In this document: piece after piece, positions 17,527-25,643 of the stretch
Layout: the number at the start of each line of letters is the position of its first letter
Numbering within the stretch: the first letter of the stretch is position 1
Origin: RYN-230 sp963723595
GTDB lineage: Bacteria > Actinomycetota > Actinomycetes > Streptosporangiales > Streptosporangiaceae
Assembly: GCA_963723595.1 (NCBI GenBank)
Contig: CAVRRQ010000003.1
Location: forward strand, 186,001-250,000
Length of the DNA: 64,000 bases
Reading direction: 5' to 3'
Notes under the pieces: generated by a model
Seen by the model: only the letters and a program-made list of their open reading frames with translations
The model's database searches: none
Told to the model about the DNA's origin: nothing
Position numbers and translations under genes: made by a program

Positions 17527-17895
17527 CTAGCCAGCCAGGACGCGGCAGGAGCCGGCCTCGCACGTGGCGAGGGCGGCACCGATGTCGCCGCGCAGCCGGG
17601 CGAGGTCCGCGATCCGGGCCTCGATCCGGTCCAACGCGGCGCGCAGCCGCCAGCGCTCGGATTCACAGGTGGCCCGGCCCTCGTGCTGGGCGTGGAGCGC
17701 GCCGGTGATCTCGTCCAGGGTCAGGCCCAGTTCTTGCAGCCTGCGGGCGAGCTTGATCCTGGTCACGGTGGCCTCGGTGAAGATGCGGTAACCCGATGCG
17801 GTGCGTGGAGCGGGCGGGAGCACGCCACGGCGCTCGTAGAACCGGACAGTGTCGATGCTGACACCCGCCTCCGCGGCGACCTGTCCGATCTTCAC
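17527..17895 (-). CDS. MerR family regulator, metal-sensing type
   Basis: The 122-residue protein begins with the MerR winged helix-turn-helix (MKIGQVAAEAGVSIDTVRFYERRGVLPP, RTASGYRIFTEATVTRIKLA, LQELGLTLDEI). It ends with a dimerisation helix and three cysteines: CESERW (about 78), then ATCEAGSC (about 113 and 118). That spacing, one Cys before the long helix and a pair after it, is the metal-binding arrangement of MerR/ZntR-type sensors; the ligand cannot be deduced. It is divergent from the Cys-Cys protein gene, with a classic MerR operator-promoter between them (17906-17937). Such regulators bind the spacer and unwind the promoter when loaded. Confidence 0.93.
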   Translation of the reverse strand: MKIGQVAAEAGVSIDTVRFYERRGVLPPAPRTASGYRIFTEATVTRIKLARRLQELGLTLDEITGALHAQHEGRATCESERWRLRAALDRIEARIADLARLRGDIGAALATCEAGSCRVLAG

Positions 17896-17905
17896 GGCTG
17901 CCTCC

Positions 17906-17937
17906 TTGACTCTGGACCTGAGTCCAGACTCTACGTT
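17906..17937 (+). promoter_or_regulatory. MerR-type operator and promoter
   Basis: TTGACT (-35, 17906-17911) and TACGTT (-10, 17932-17937) are separated by 20 bases, too long for a normal sigma-A promoter but typical for MerR-controlled ones. Inside the spacer TCTGGAC (17911-17917) and GTCCAGA (17922-17928) form a perfect 7-bp dyad around CTGA. The promoter points to the Cys-Cys protein gene at 17989 and begins 11 bases from the MerR start codon, so it probably also controls merR. Confidence 0.85.
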
Positions 17938-17988
17938 GGTGATCGCAAGCCGCGGCGAGCGCGGTATGCCGCCTCAGGGAGCCTGCCC

Positions 17989-18381
17989 ATGGACCTACCC
18001 GGTCGTTCCCAGCCACTGGCCTTCCATGACCAGCCACTGGCGGCCCGGCCCCAGCCGCTGCCGCCTGTGGTGTGTGAGCTGGATGGCACCCCGGGCGCAG
18101 TCGCAGAGCGGATGGCCGAATACCGGCGCCTGTTCGGCCAGCACCTGGCCGGGCGCAGCCGGACCGCCACCTCGATCAGCTTCCGCTTCCGCGCCGGCCC
18201 GGGCGTCGAGGACTGGGTCCGCGACCTGGCCCGCCGGGAGAAGGCCTGCTGCGCTTTCTTCGACTTCACCGTGACGGCCGGCGGCCATGAAGTCCGCTGG
18301 GACGTCACGGTCGCCGACGACGACGCCCGCCAGGTGCTGGACGGGTTCTACCGCCTGGGCGCACCTGGGCGTCACGGTTAG
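17989..18381 (+). CDS. Small Cys-Cys protein, target of the MerR regulator
   Basis: The 130-residue product starts at ATG 17989 with AGGGA 8 bases upstream. The core is a compact alpha/beta domain: a helix (AVAERMAEYRRLFGQHL), a strand pair (ATSISFRFRAG), and VRDLARREKACCAFFDFTV with a vicinal Cys pair, then a hairpin EVRWDVTV. The ERxCCxFFxF pattern recurs in short actinobacterial proteins next to MerR genes, and a thiol pair beside a metal-sensing regulator suggests metal or oxidant handling. That function is inference. It is the only gene behind the MerR-type promoter, ending 3 bases before the convergent DHFR-like gene. Confidence 0.75.
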   Translation: MDLPGRSQPLAFHDQPLAARPQPLPPVVCELDGTPGAVAERMAEYRRLFGQHLAGRSRTATSISFRFRAGPGVEDWVRDLARREKACCAFFDFTVTAGGHEVRWDVTVADDDARQVLDGFYRLGAPGRHG

Positions 18382-18384
18382 GCA

Positions 18385-19005
18385 TTACTCCTGATCGAGG
18401 GCGTAGGAACCGTACCGGGGCGGCCCGGCCGGCTCGTAGCTGGCGATGATCACGCCGGTCCCGGTCGTCGCGGTGCTGAGGAGGCGCAGGGCGGCCGCCG
18501 GAGCGCCGTCGCGGAACAGCTTCTTCCCCGAGCCGAGATGGACGGGAAAGTACAGCAGGCGGTACTCGTCCACCAGGTCGTGCTCGATGAGCGTCTGGGC
18601 CAGCTGGCCGCTGCCGTGTACCTGCAGTTCACGGCCGGGCCGTTCCTTGAGCTTGGCTACCTCGGCGGCGACGTCCCCGCCGAGGAGTGACGAGTTGTGC
18701 CAGTCCGCAGCGTGCAGGGTCGTCGAGGCCACGTACTTCGGCAGCGTATTGAGCTTGGTGGCGATGGGATCGCCGGGGTCGGTGACGTGCGGCCAGTGTC
18801 CCGCGAAGATCTGGTAGGTCTTGCGGCCCAGCAGGAACGCGTCGGCCTGGTCGAACCAGCCGCTCATGGTCACGCCGAAGTCCTGGTCGCCGTACGGGTA
18901 CGACCAGCCGCCGTGCTCGAACCGGCCGTCGGGGTCCTCGTCCGGGCCACCGGGCGCCTGCATGACGCCGTCGAGGGTCAGGAAGGTGTGCAGGGTCAGT
19001 CGCAT
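18385..19005 (-). CDS. Dihydrofolate reductase family (RibD C-terminal) protein
   Basis: From ATG 19005, with GGAGGAGG 7 bases upstream, the product is 206 residues: MRLTLHTFLTLDGVMQAPGG, a DxDGRFEHGGW block, LLGRKTYQIFAGHWP, KYVASTTL, LQVHGSGQLAQTLIEHDLVDE and a late LFRDG. This is the RibD C-terminal/DHFR-like fold common in actinobacteria as dihydrofolate reductase family protein, usually an NADPH-binding reductase of unknown substrate. It is convergent with the MerR-target gene, 3 bases apart, and divergent from the FAD oxidoreductase gene. Confidence 0.92.
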   Translation of the reverse strand: MRLTLHTFLTLDGVMQAPGGPDEDPDGRFEHGGWSYPYGDQDFGVTMSGWFDQADAFLLGRKTYQIFAGHWPHVTDPGDPIATKLNTLPKYVASTTLHAADWHNSSLLGGDVAAEVAKLKERPGRELQVHGSGQLAQTLIEHDLVDEYRLLYFPVHLGSGKKLFRDGAPAAALRLLSTATTGTGVIIASYEPAGPPRYGSYALDQE

Positions 19006-19203
19006 CGTTCGCCTCCTCCAGTTATCCGCGTCTGGCCGCGGGCCGGCCCGGATCACAGGGCCCGCCCGGTAGACGGCGGACCCGCCCGGAACTCATCGCT
19101 GCCTCGCATGGATCCGCCGGCCGCTCTTGCCTGGATCAATCTCAGCGTGATGCCGTGGAGGTGGCGTGCATGATCTGTGGAAGCCAGCCGGAAGGGGCCG
19201 CGG

Positions 19204-20445
19204 ATGCCCGGGGCAGACGAGGCCAGACCGCGCAGGTACGTGGTGGCCGGCGCCGGGGTGCTCGGCGTGTGCCTGACCGCGCGGCTGGCCGGGGCGGGAG
19301 CCGTGGTGACGCTCCTGGAACAGGACCAGCCCGGCCAGGCCGCGACCCGGTCCAGCTTCGCCTGGCTCAACTCCAACGACAAGGCTCCCCGGGCGTACCA
19401 CGACCTGAATCACGCCGGGATACGCGCCTGGGACGAGCTGGCCCGGGACCTGGGCGGGGGCGCGTGGCACCGGCCGGTGGGGAACCTGGAGTGGGCGGTG
19501 AGCGCAGCCGGGCGCGCGGAGCTGGCCGTGCGGGTGCGCAGGCTCAGCGACTGGGGTTACCCCGCCCGGCTGATCGGGGCGGTGGAAGCGGCCGGACTCG
19601 AGCCGTCCCTGCGGCTGCCCCGCCCGGCACCCGAGGTGGCCTGGTTTCCCGGAGAGGGGTACCTGCTCACCGGCCCGGTGATCAGCCACCTGCTGGACCA
19701 CGCCGTCCGCCACGGGGCCACGGTGATCACCGGGGAGCCGGGGCGCGTGACGGGCTTCGAGGCCGTCCGGGAATCCCCCGGCCCCGGGTGGGCGGTGCGG
19801 ACCGCCGCGGGCCAGGTGATACCGGCGGACGTGGTGGTGTGCTGCGCGGGCACGCAGGTGCCCCGGCTGGCGGCGCTGGCCGGGGCGGCGCTGGCCGGGG
19901 CGGGCCGGCCAGCGGCCAGGACCGCGGCGGCGGTCCCGCTGATCCCGTGGGCCGGGCCAGGCGCCACGGCCCCCGGGCTCGTGGTGCAGGCCGGCCCCGC
20001 CGCGCCTGCCGGCCTGACCCGGATGGTCCACGCGCCCGGCGTGCACCTGCGGCCCCACGACGGCGGGCTGGTGCACCTGGAAGCGCCCGACGCGGCCGTG
20101 GACCTGCACACGTCCGAGGCGGAGCTGCGGCGCTGGGCCGGCGAGCTGCTGGACCGCGCGCGCCGGGTAACCGGCGGGCTCGACGACGCCACCGTGACCG
20201 GGTACCGGGTCTGCGTGCGCCCGATGCCCGCCGACGGCCAGTCCATCGTGGGCTGGCTGCCTGACGCCCCCGGGATATACGTGGCGGTGACCCACAGCGG
20301 CGTGACCCTCGGCGCGCACCTGGCCGCGCTCATCGCCTCCGAGTTGCTCGGTGCTGCCGAGCCTGGGGGCCCGGCCGGGGCGGAACTCGCGCCGTACCGT
20401 CCTGGGCGTTTTGCCGGGCGAGGCGTTCCGGCGGCCGGTGAGTGA
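19204..20445 (+). CDS. FAD-dependent oxidoreductase (DAO/glycine-oxidase-like)
   Basis: A 413-residue flavoprotein (from ATG 19204, GGAAGGGG about 9 bases upstream; GTG 19177 is an alternative). The N-terminal Rossmann motif is YVVAGAGVLGVCLTARLAG, an unusual GAGVLG, then VVTLLEQDQPGQAATRSS as the FAD ribose-binding strand. Later blocks are VVVCCAGTQVPRLAAL, and near the C-terminus GYRVCVRPMPADGQSIVGWL and IYVAVTHSGVTLGAHLA, typical of the D-amino-acid-dehydrogenase/glycine-oxidase family. It should oxidise an amine or amino acid in the cytoplasm; substrate unknown. The alpha/beta hydrolase gene follows on the same strand after 51 bases. Confidence 0.88.
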   Translation: MPGADEARPRRYVVAGAGVLGVCLTARLAGAGAVVTLLEQDQPGQAATRSSFAWLNSNDKAPRAYHDLNHAGIRAWDELARDLGGGAWHRPVGNLEWAVSAAGRAELAVRVRRLSDWGYPARLIGAVEAAGLEPSLRLPRPAPEVAWFPGEGYLLTGPVISHLLDHAVRHGATVITGEPGRVTGFEAVRESPGPGWAVRTAAGQVIPADVVVCCAGTQVPRLAALAGAALAGAGRPAARTAAAVPLIPWAGPGATAPGLVVQAGPAAPAGLTRMVHAPGVHLRPHDGGLVHLEAPDAAVDLHTSEAELRRWAGELLDRARRVTGGLDDATVTGYRVCVRPMPADGQSIVGWLPDAPGIYVAVTHSGVTLGAHLAALIASELLGAAEPGGPAGAELAPYRPGRFAGRGVPAAGE

Positions 20446-20496
20446 CGCCGTCCCCGCGCGTCATACCTTCTGACATCGAGGGAGAGGGAGCTGCCC

Positions 20497-21201
20497 GTGA
20501 GCTCGTTCGTGCTGATCCCCGGGGCCGGGGGCTCCGGGTCGTACTGGTACCGGGTCGCCCCGCTGCTGGAGGCCCGCGGCCACGAGGCCATCGCCGTCAA
20601 CCTCCCCGGCGACGAGGCGTCCGCAGGATTGCCCGATTATGTCAGCCTGGTCACCGCGGCCGCCGACGGCCGGCGGGACGTCGTGCTGGTGGCCCAGTCG
20701 ATGGGCGGCTTCACCGCGCCGATGGTGTGCGCCCACGTCCCGGTGAGGCTGCTGGTCCTGGTCAACGCCATGATCCCGTGTCCTGGTGAGACACCTGGAG
20801 CGTGGTGGGGGAACACCGGGTCGGAAGAGGCGCGTGTCACCGCCGCCCGCGACGGCGGGTACCCGGCCGAGTTCGACCTGGACACCTATTTCCTGCATGA
20901 CCTGCCCGCCGAGGTCCTCGCCTCCGGGCAGGCCTCCGGCGCCCCGGAGGCCGATATCGCGTTCGGCCAGCCCTGCGCCATCGACCGGTGGCCCGACGTC
21001 CCGACCCGGGTGATCGCCGGGCGTGACGACCGGTTCTTCCCGCTGGAGTTCCAGCGCCGCGTGGCCAAGGACCGCCTCGGCCTGGACGTGGACGTGGTGC
21101 CCGGCGGCCACCTGGCCGCCCTGTCCCACCCCGCCGAACTGGCGGGGCAGCTGGCCGGCTACCTGACCGGGCCGGGAAGTTCTACCCTCACCGCTAGATG
21201 A
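20497..21201 (+). CDS. Alpha/beta hydrolase
   Basis: The 234-residue protein starts at GTG 20497 behind GGGAGAGGGAG. It has the alpha/beta-hydrolase order: FVLIPGAGGSGSYWY (oxyanion loop), the nucleophile elbow VLVAQSMGGF with Ser at the centre (AxSxG), the acid region PTRVIAGRDDRFFP and the catalytic His in VPGGHLAALSHP. It is a small esterase/lipase-like enzyme of the group with a short cap (EFDLDTYFLHDLP). Substrate unknown. It lies behind the FAD oxidoreductase gene and runs into the 3' remnant of an O-methyltransferase. Confidence 0.9.
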   Translation: MSSFVLIPGAGGSGSYWYRVAPLLEARGHEAIAVNLPGDEASAGLPDYVSLVTAAADGRRDVVLVAQSMGGFTAPMVCAHVPVRLLVLVNAMIPCPGETPGAWWGNTGSEEARVTAARDGGYPAEFDLDTYFLHDLPAEVLASGQASGAPEADIAFGQPCAIDRWPDVPTRVIAGRDDRFFPLEFQRRVAKDRLGLDVDVVPGGHLAALSHPAELAGQLAGYLTGPGSSTLTAR

Positions 21202-21499
21202 CGCCGCGGCCCGCATCCTGGGCACCTGCCGCCGCGCGGCTCCTGCGGGCGCCCGGCTGCTGATCGTGGAAGCGGTCCTCGGTGAGCAGCCCGGCCCGGT
21301 CATGCCGGAACTGCTGAACCTGCACCTGCTCGTGATGAGCGGCGGCCGTGAGCGCACCCGCGACCAGTACCGGCAGCTGCTGGACTCGGCCGGCTGGCAG
21401 TTCACCGGGGTCACCCCGCTGCCCAGTGGCCAGAGCATCCTGTCGGCCGCGGCCCGGCCGGGGACGGCCCAGCCGGGGGCCCGGGCCGGCCCCGGGCTC
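21194..21499 (+). pseudogene. O-methyltransferase, 3' remnant only
   Basis: In the frame through 21197 the codons read LDDAAARILGTCRRAAPAGA, LLIVEAVLGE, LNLHLLVMSGGRERTRDQYR and LLDSAGWQFTGVTPL. This is the C-terminal third of methyltransf_2-type O-methyltransferases: WxDxxAxxIL, the LLxxEAVL strand and the GGxERT motif. The SAM-binding loop and everything before it (about 230 residues) are absent; the sequence begins abruptly inside the end of the alpha/beta hydrolase gene. No start codon fits and no family-type stop is seen before the convergent gene's end. It is a deletion remnant. Confidence 0.7.
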
Positions 21500-22837
21500 C
21501 TAGCGCAGGACCAGGGAGCCGGACTCCGGCCCGGAGTTGATGACCGCGACGGCGAGCTGGTGCGCATCGGGGTACCAGGACGCGACCTGGACCTCCGTGA
21601 TGAAGCTGAGCTCGGCGACCAGGTCGTCTCCGCGCCCGGGCCAGCCGAAGCTGACCAGGGCGTCGCTGCTGACATTCATCCCCGGTACGGGCACGGGCCG
21701 GCTGCTCGCCACCCCGCGGCTGCTCGCCACCCCGCGGCTGCTCGCCACCCCGCGGCTGCTCGCCACCGGGCGGCTGCTCGCCACCGGGCGGCTGCTCGCC
21801 ACCGGGCGGCTGCTCGCCACCGGGCGGCTGCTCGCCACCGGGCGGCTGCTGGACATGGGCGCGACATCGAGTTGCATGGCCAGTGCCCCGTCGTCGCCGC
21901 GGCTGTTGAAACTGACCTGCAGGGCGAGAAATTTCCCGTCCGGGCTGAACGCGCCGTTGACGGCCGAACTCGCCCCCGGGAGCGCGATGGCGGTCTGCCG
22001 GCCGGTGGCCAGGTCCAGCACCCGCACGTGGCACAGCGGGGCGCACCGCGTCGCCCAGGCGACCTGGGTCGCGCTGGCTGCTATGACCCCGGCGAAGGAC
22101 CGGCTGGCCTGCGCGGCACCAGGCTTCCACAGCGAGTAGACGGGCGTTCCCGGCTGAGCCGTCGGGACCAGCAGCAGGCCGCGGTCGGTCGACTGGTCGA
22201 TCGCATACCCGGCGGGCAGCCTGAACGAAGGCCCGGAGGGTGCGCCGGTGAGGCTGACCTCCTGCGCCGTGGCCGCGGTGGTCCTCATGTCGGTGCCGGG
22301 CGGATAACTCGTCAGCCACAGGGCCCGGGCCGAGGCACCCGGGGCGACCTGGTTCGCGGTCCCGAGCCGGGTCGCCGACCGCGCGCCGTCGGCGAGGAAG
22401 TAGACCGGCACCCGCGGTCCGGCGCAACTGCCGCACCGGACAGGACCGCCGGAACCGGCTTGGACCGCCCAGCCGCCGGGGACGCGGCTGAACTGGTACC
22501 CGGACTCGTCACGGGGCAGCCCGCCGATCGGCTGCTCGTGCCCCGTCCCCAGCCACAGCCACGCGGGCTGCGGTCCGGCGAGCGGCAGCCGGAGGCTGCG
22601 ATCGCGGGACATGGGGAGCCCGCTGACTCCGCCGGGTTCCCGGACGTGAAGGCCCAGGGGTACCAGCGGCAGGGTGGTCTGGCTGGGGGAAACGGAGAGA
22701 GGGTGTGCCGGACCGTGCCGGTGGTGAAGGTGCTGGACGATCAGCACGGTCACCGCAGCCAGGACGGCGAGCGGGATCACCCAGCGCCACCACCGTCTGG
22801 GTTCGCGGTCGCCACCCTGACTGAGGATGTCACTCAC
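21500..22837 (-). CDS. Membrane-anchored propeller-like protein with hexapeptide repeats
   Basis: The 445-residue protein has a short basic cytoplasmic start, one membrane helix (about 16-36, WWRWVIPLAVLAAVTVLIV) and a long outer domain. The outer part has beta-propeller-like stretches (AFSPDGKFLALQVSFNS, VSFGWPGRGDDLVAELSF) as in WD40/PD40 repeats, and CGSC and CAPLC cysteine pairs that may form disulphides. Near the C-terminus an array of SSRPVA/SSRGVA hexapeptides, eight full copies, interrupts a blade. I know no named family. It is the single gene of its strand here, convergent with the methyltransferase remnant. The start at 22837 directly precedes the charged N-terminus. Confidence 0.75.
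   Translation of the reverse strand: MSDILSQGGDREPRRWWRWVIPLAVLAAVTVLIVQHLHHRHGPAHPLSVSPSQTTLPLVPLGLHVREPGGVSGLPMSRDRSLRLPLAGPQPAWLWLGTGHEQPIGGLPRDESGYQFSRVPGGWAVQAGSGGPVRCGSCAGPRVPVYFLADGARSATRLGTANQVAPGASARALWLTSYPPGTDMRTTAATAQEVSLTGAPSGPSFRLPAGYAIDQSTDRGLLLVPTAQPGTPVYSLWKPGAAQASRSFAGVIAASATQVAWATRCAPLCHVRVLDLATGRQTAIALPGASSAVNGAFSPDGKFLALQVSFNSRGDDGALAMQLDVAPMSSSRPVASSRPVASSRPVASSRPVASSRPVASSRGVASSRGVASSRGVASSRPVPVPGMNVSSDALVSFGWPGRGDDLVAELSFITEVQVASWYPDAHQLAVAVINSGPESGSLVLR
21699..21842. repeat. 18-nt coding minisatellite, eight copies
   Basis: The plus-strand unit CGGCTGCTCGCCACC plus CCG or GGG is repeated eight times: three copies end in CCG, then five in GGG, with a partial ninth. 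Each unit encodes SSRxVA in the minus-strand gene, with x Gly or Pro by block. The sharp block structure suggests recent expansion by slippage or unequal crossing-over. Confidence 0.95.
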
Positions 22838-23133
22838 GGGCCACCGCTCCAGCAGGCTGGTCTTCGGACATGACGCTACTCAGCCTGCGGGCCCGCGCGC
22901 GTGGCCGCAACCGGGACGGGCACCCCGGTGTCCGTCAAGACGGCTTGGACAGCCTGATGTACGACATTGCGGACGCCAATCTCAACCCATTTCTCCGGGT
23001 CTGATTCTGCCGGCATGACCCCGTTGTTTTACCGGGAAAGCCGCCGGGTATCAGCGATCACGGGGGCACGTACCGGCCGCACGGAAATAATTCCGTCGCA
23101 GGCTGCCGTACGGTGGCAAATCAGGGGAAAACA

Positions 23134-23928
23134 ATGGGCATAAGCACAATAGCAGCCGTAAACGCGGCGAGCGCCGTTCCTAGCGAGTACGACGAAGCGG
23201 ACGTCGATTATCTGGGCTACTGGGCGGGACGCAGCTACGAGCACCGCGCCGAGGTAATGGCGCTGTCCCGGCTGCTGCAGGGCCGCAGGTTCGGCCACGC
23301 GGTGGACGTGGGGGGCGGATACGGCCGGCTTTCGGTCGTGCTCCGCGGGTACGCCGACCGGGTGACCCTGGCCGACCCGAGTTACCGCCAGCTGGAGGTG
23401 GCCGAACGCTACCTGGAGCGGCACCCGGCGATCGAGACGCGGCTCACCGACGCAGCTCACCTGGACTTCGCGGCGGCCAGCGTGGATCTGGCCGTCATGG
23501 TCCGCGTCCTGCATCACCTGCCGGATCCGGAGCAGGAACTTTCCGAGATCGCCCGGATAATCAGGCCCGGCGGATACGCCATCGTCGAGGCCGCCAACGT
23601 CAAGCACGCGGTCAACCGGCTCCGTTACTGGCGGAGCGGCCAGAAAATCCCCTTTGTGCCGGTTGATATCCGGTCAGAGGCCAATAGGGCCAGTGACAGC
23701 ATCCCGTTCGTCAACCATCATCCCGCCGCCGTGGCCCGGCAGCTGGCGGCCTGCGGATTGCTCGTCGAGCGGGTGCTGTCGGTGTCCAATCTCCGCCAGC
23801 CAGCGCTCAAGCGGATCATGCCCGAAAAGCTGATGCTCGCCGCCGAGTACGCCATGCAGGTCCCGTTCGCACCGCTGTCGTTCGGGCCCAGCCTGTTCTT
23901 CATGGCGAGGAAGCAGCCCGCCGTCTAG
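23134..23928 (+). CDS. Class I SAM-dependent methyltransferase
   Basis: From ATG 23134 (AGGGG 7 bases upstream) the product is 264 residues. The N-terminal part ends in LGYWAGRSYEHRAE. Then the SAM loop HAVDVGGGYGRLSVVL, the acidic strand VTLADPSYRQLEVAE, DLAVMVRVLHHLPDPEQELS and IIRPGGYAIVEAANVKHA form a standard Methyltransf_11 core. The C-terminal region (HHPAAVARQLAACGLL) is likely for substrate binding. The substrate is unknown. The roughly 300 bases upstream (22838-23133) hold no gene that I can support and are visibly less GC-rich. The gene has no operon partner. Confidence 0.88.
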   Translation: MGISTIAAVNAASAVPSEYDEADVDYLGYWAGRSYEHRAEVMALSRLLQGRRFGHAVDVGGGYGRLSVVLRGYADRVTLADPSYRQLEVAERYLERHPAIETRLTDAAHLDFAAASVDLAVMVRVLHHLPDPEQELSEIARIIRPGGYAIVEAANVKHAVNRLRYWRSGQKIPFVPVDIRSEANRASDSIPFVNHHPAAVARQLAACGLLVERVLSVSNLRQPALKRIMPEKLMLAAEYAMQVPFAPLSFGPSLFFMARKQPAV

Positions 23929-24017
23929 CGCCATCGGGCCGTGGCGTCCCGGCGGCGGATCTGACGGCACCGGTCCCCGCCTACCTGCATGAGCCCTAGC
24001 GGAGGAAGCTAGGCAGC

Positions 24018-24530
24018 ATGGAGTGGACGGGACAGCTCTACGCCGACGGTCCGGCCGTGGCCGTGCAGACCTACATTGAGGCCCCGCCGGAGCGGGTGTG
24101 GGCCCTGGTGAGCGACATCTACCTGATGCCCAGGCTGAGCACGGAGCTACGGGAGGTGGAGTGGCTCGACGGGGCGGACGAGCCTGCGGTCGGCCGCCGT
24201 TTCCGCGGCCGCAACACCCACCGGGCCCTGGGGAGCTGGGAGACGGTCAGCACCATCGTCACCTGCGATGAGCCCCGCGAGTTTGGGTGGGCGGTCGGGG
24301 ACGCCGGCCATCCCTCGGCCACCTGGCGGTTCAGCCTGCACCCGGATGGGCTGGGCACGTTGCTGGAGCAGCGGGCCCAGTTGGGCCCCGGCCGGTCCGG
24401 GCTGAACCTGGCCATCGATGCGATGCCCGGGAACGAGCAGAAGATCGTGTTCGTGCGAATGCGGGAGTTCGAGGCCGGACTCACGAGCAATCTCGCCGTC
24501 ATCAAGGAACTGGCTGAGGGAGCGCCGTGA
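24018..24530 (+). CDS. SRPBCC family (polyketide cyclase/dehydrase-like) protein
   Basis: The 170-residue protein shows the helix-grip fold: VAVQTYIEAPPERVWALVSD at the start, MPRLSTELREVEWLDG, an inner RRFRGRNT strand, then the long C-terminal helix VRMREFEAGLTSNLAVIKEL. Such proteins bind hydrophobic ligands and may cyclise or carry them. GGAGGAAG lies 9 bases before ATG 24018. Its stop TGA overlaps the start of the LLM oxidoreductase, so the two are translationally coupled and probably work in one pathway. Confidence 0.9.
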   Translation: MEWTGQLYADGPAVAVQTYIEAPPERVWALVSDIYLMPRLSTELREVEWLDGADEPAVGRRFRGRNTHRALGSWETVSTIVTCDEPREFGWAVGDAGHPSATWRFSLHPDGLGTLLEQRAQLGPGRSGLNLAIDAMPGNEQKIVFVRMREFEAGLTSNLAVIKELAEGAP

Positions 24531-25570
24531 TGCGGACCGCGACCACGATCGAAGGCTCGGCCGGGAACTGGCCGGAGATCATCCAGTTTGCCTGCGAGGC
24601 CGAGAAACTGGGCCTGGATATCTGCTGGGTCGCGGAGGCGTGGGGAACCGACGCACCCTCCCCGCTGGGCTATCTCGCGGCCCGCACCAAGACGATGCGG
24701 CTGGGCTCAGCGGTCATCCAGGTCGGCACCCGCTCGCCGGTCGTGATCGCACAGACCGCGATGACGCTGAACCAGCTGTCCGGCGGCCGGTTCCTGCTGG
24801 GCCTGGGAGTCTCCGGCCCGCAGGTCATGGAGGGATTGCACGGCGTCCCCTTCGCCCACCCGCTGGCCCGGATGCGGGAGACCGTCCAGATACTGCGGAG
24901 CGTGTTCGCCGGAGAGAAGGTCTCGTTCCAGGGGAGCCAGTACCGCATCCCGCTGCCCGGAGGTGAGGGCCGCCCCATGCGGGTGAGCCTGCCGCCCGTG
25001 TCCGTGCCGGTGTACCTGGCCGCGCTGTCACCGAAGATGCTGGAGCTGACCGGGGAACTCGCCGACGGCTGGCTGGGAACCAGCTTCGTCCCGGAAGGAG
25101 CCGAGGCCTATTTCGCGCCGCTGGACGCCGGCCTGGCCCGGGCCGGGCGCACCCGGGCGGATCTGGATATCTGCCAGGGAGCCGAAGTCGACTTCATCGA
25201 CAAGGCCGGCCTGGCGCAGGCCGTAGCCAGCCGGAAGAAGGAGCTGGCCTTTTCCCTGGGCGGCATGGGCTCGGCCACCACCAACTTCTACAACGACGCC
25301 TACAGCCGCCAGGGCTGGGCGGAGACCGCCGCCGAGGTCCTCGGGCGATGGCAGGCCGGGGACCGCGACGGCGCCGCCAGCCTGATCACCGATGAGATGG
25401 TCCTGGCGACCACCCTGATCGGCACCGAGGACATGGTGCGCACCAGGCTAAGGACCTGGCGCGACACGGGAGTCGGCACCGTCCGCCTATACCCGGCCGG
25501 TGACACCCTCGCCGCCCGGCTGGACAACCTGGCCCGGGCCATCGAACTCGTCCACTCCCTGGACTCGTGA
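24527..25570 (+). CDS. LLM class (F420-type) flavin-dependent oxidoreductase
   Basis: The 347-residue protein is a luciferase-like monooxygenase barrel of the F420-dependent kind: AEKLGLDICWVAEAWG, TKTMRLGSAVIQVGTRSPVV, TLNQLSGGRFLLGLGVSGPQ (the GRFxLGLGxSGP motif), and VPVYLAALSPKMLELTGELADGW-type strands. It reduces or oxidises a ligand with F420 or FMN; the substrate is unknown. GTG 24527 or ATG 24530 starts it; both overlap the SRPBCC stop (24528-24530), indicating coupling. No third gene follows on the same strand within 800 bases. Confidence 0.93.
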   Translation: MMRTATTIEGSAGNWPEIIQFACEAEKLGLDICWVAEAWGTDAPSPLGYLAARTKTMRLGSAVIQVGTRSPVVIAQTAMTLNQLSGGRFLLGLGVSGPQVMEGLHGVPFAHPLARMRETVQILRSVFAGEKVSFQGSQYRIPLPGGEGRPMRVSLPPVSVPVYLAALSPKMLELTGELADGWLGTSFVPEGAEAYFAPLDAGLARAGRTRADLDICQGAEVDFIDKAGLAQAVASRKKELAFSLGGMGSATTNFYNDAYSRQGWAETAAEVLGRWQAGDRDGAASLITDEMVLATTLIGTEDMVRTRLRTWRDTGVGTVRLYPAGDTLAARLDNLARAIELVHSLDS

Positions 25571-25643
25571 ACAACCCCGGTCAGGTCGATGTAATCGCCC
25601 GAGCCGCCGTCCAGGCGCGGGCCCCACGGCCGAGGCTGCCTGG

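Noticed and set aside
20497..21499. Secondary-metabolite gene cluster (hydrolase, O-methyltransferase, SRPBCC, LLM oxidoreductase nearby)
   Set aside because: No polyketide, peptide or terpene synthase lies in the window, the methyltransferase is a fragment, and the genes are in separate units.
21699..21842. CRISPR or intergenic repeat array
   Set aside because: It is an in-frame 18-nt repeat inside an open gene and has no spacers.
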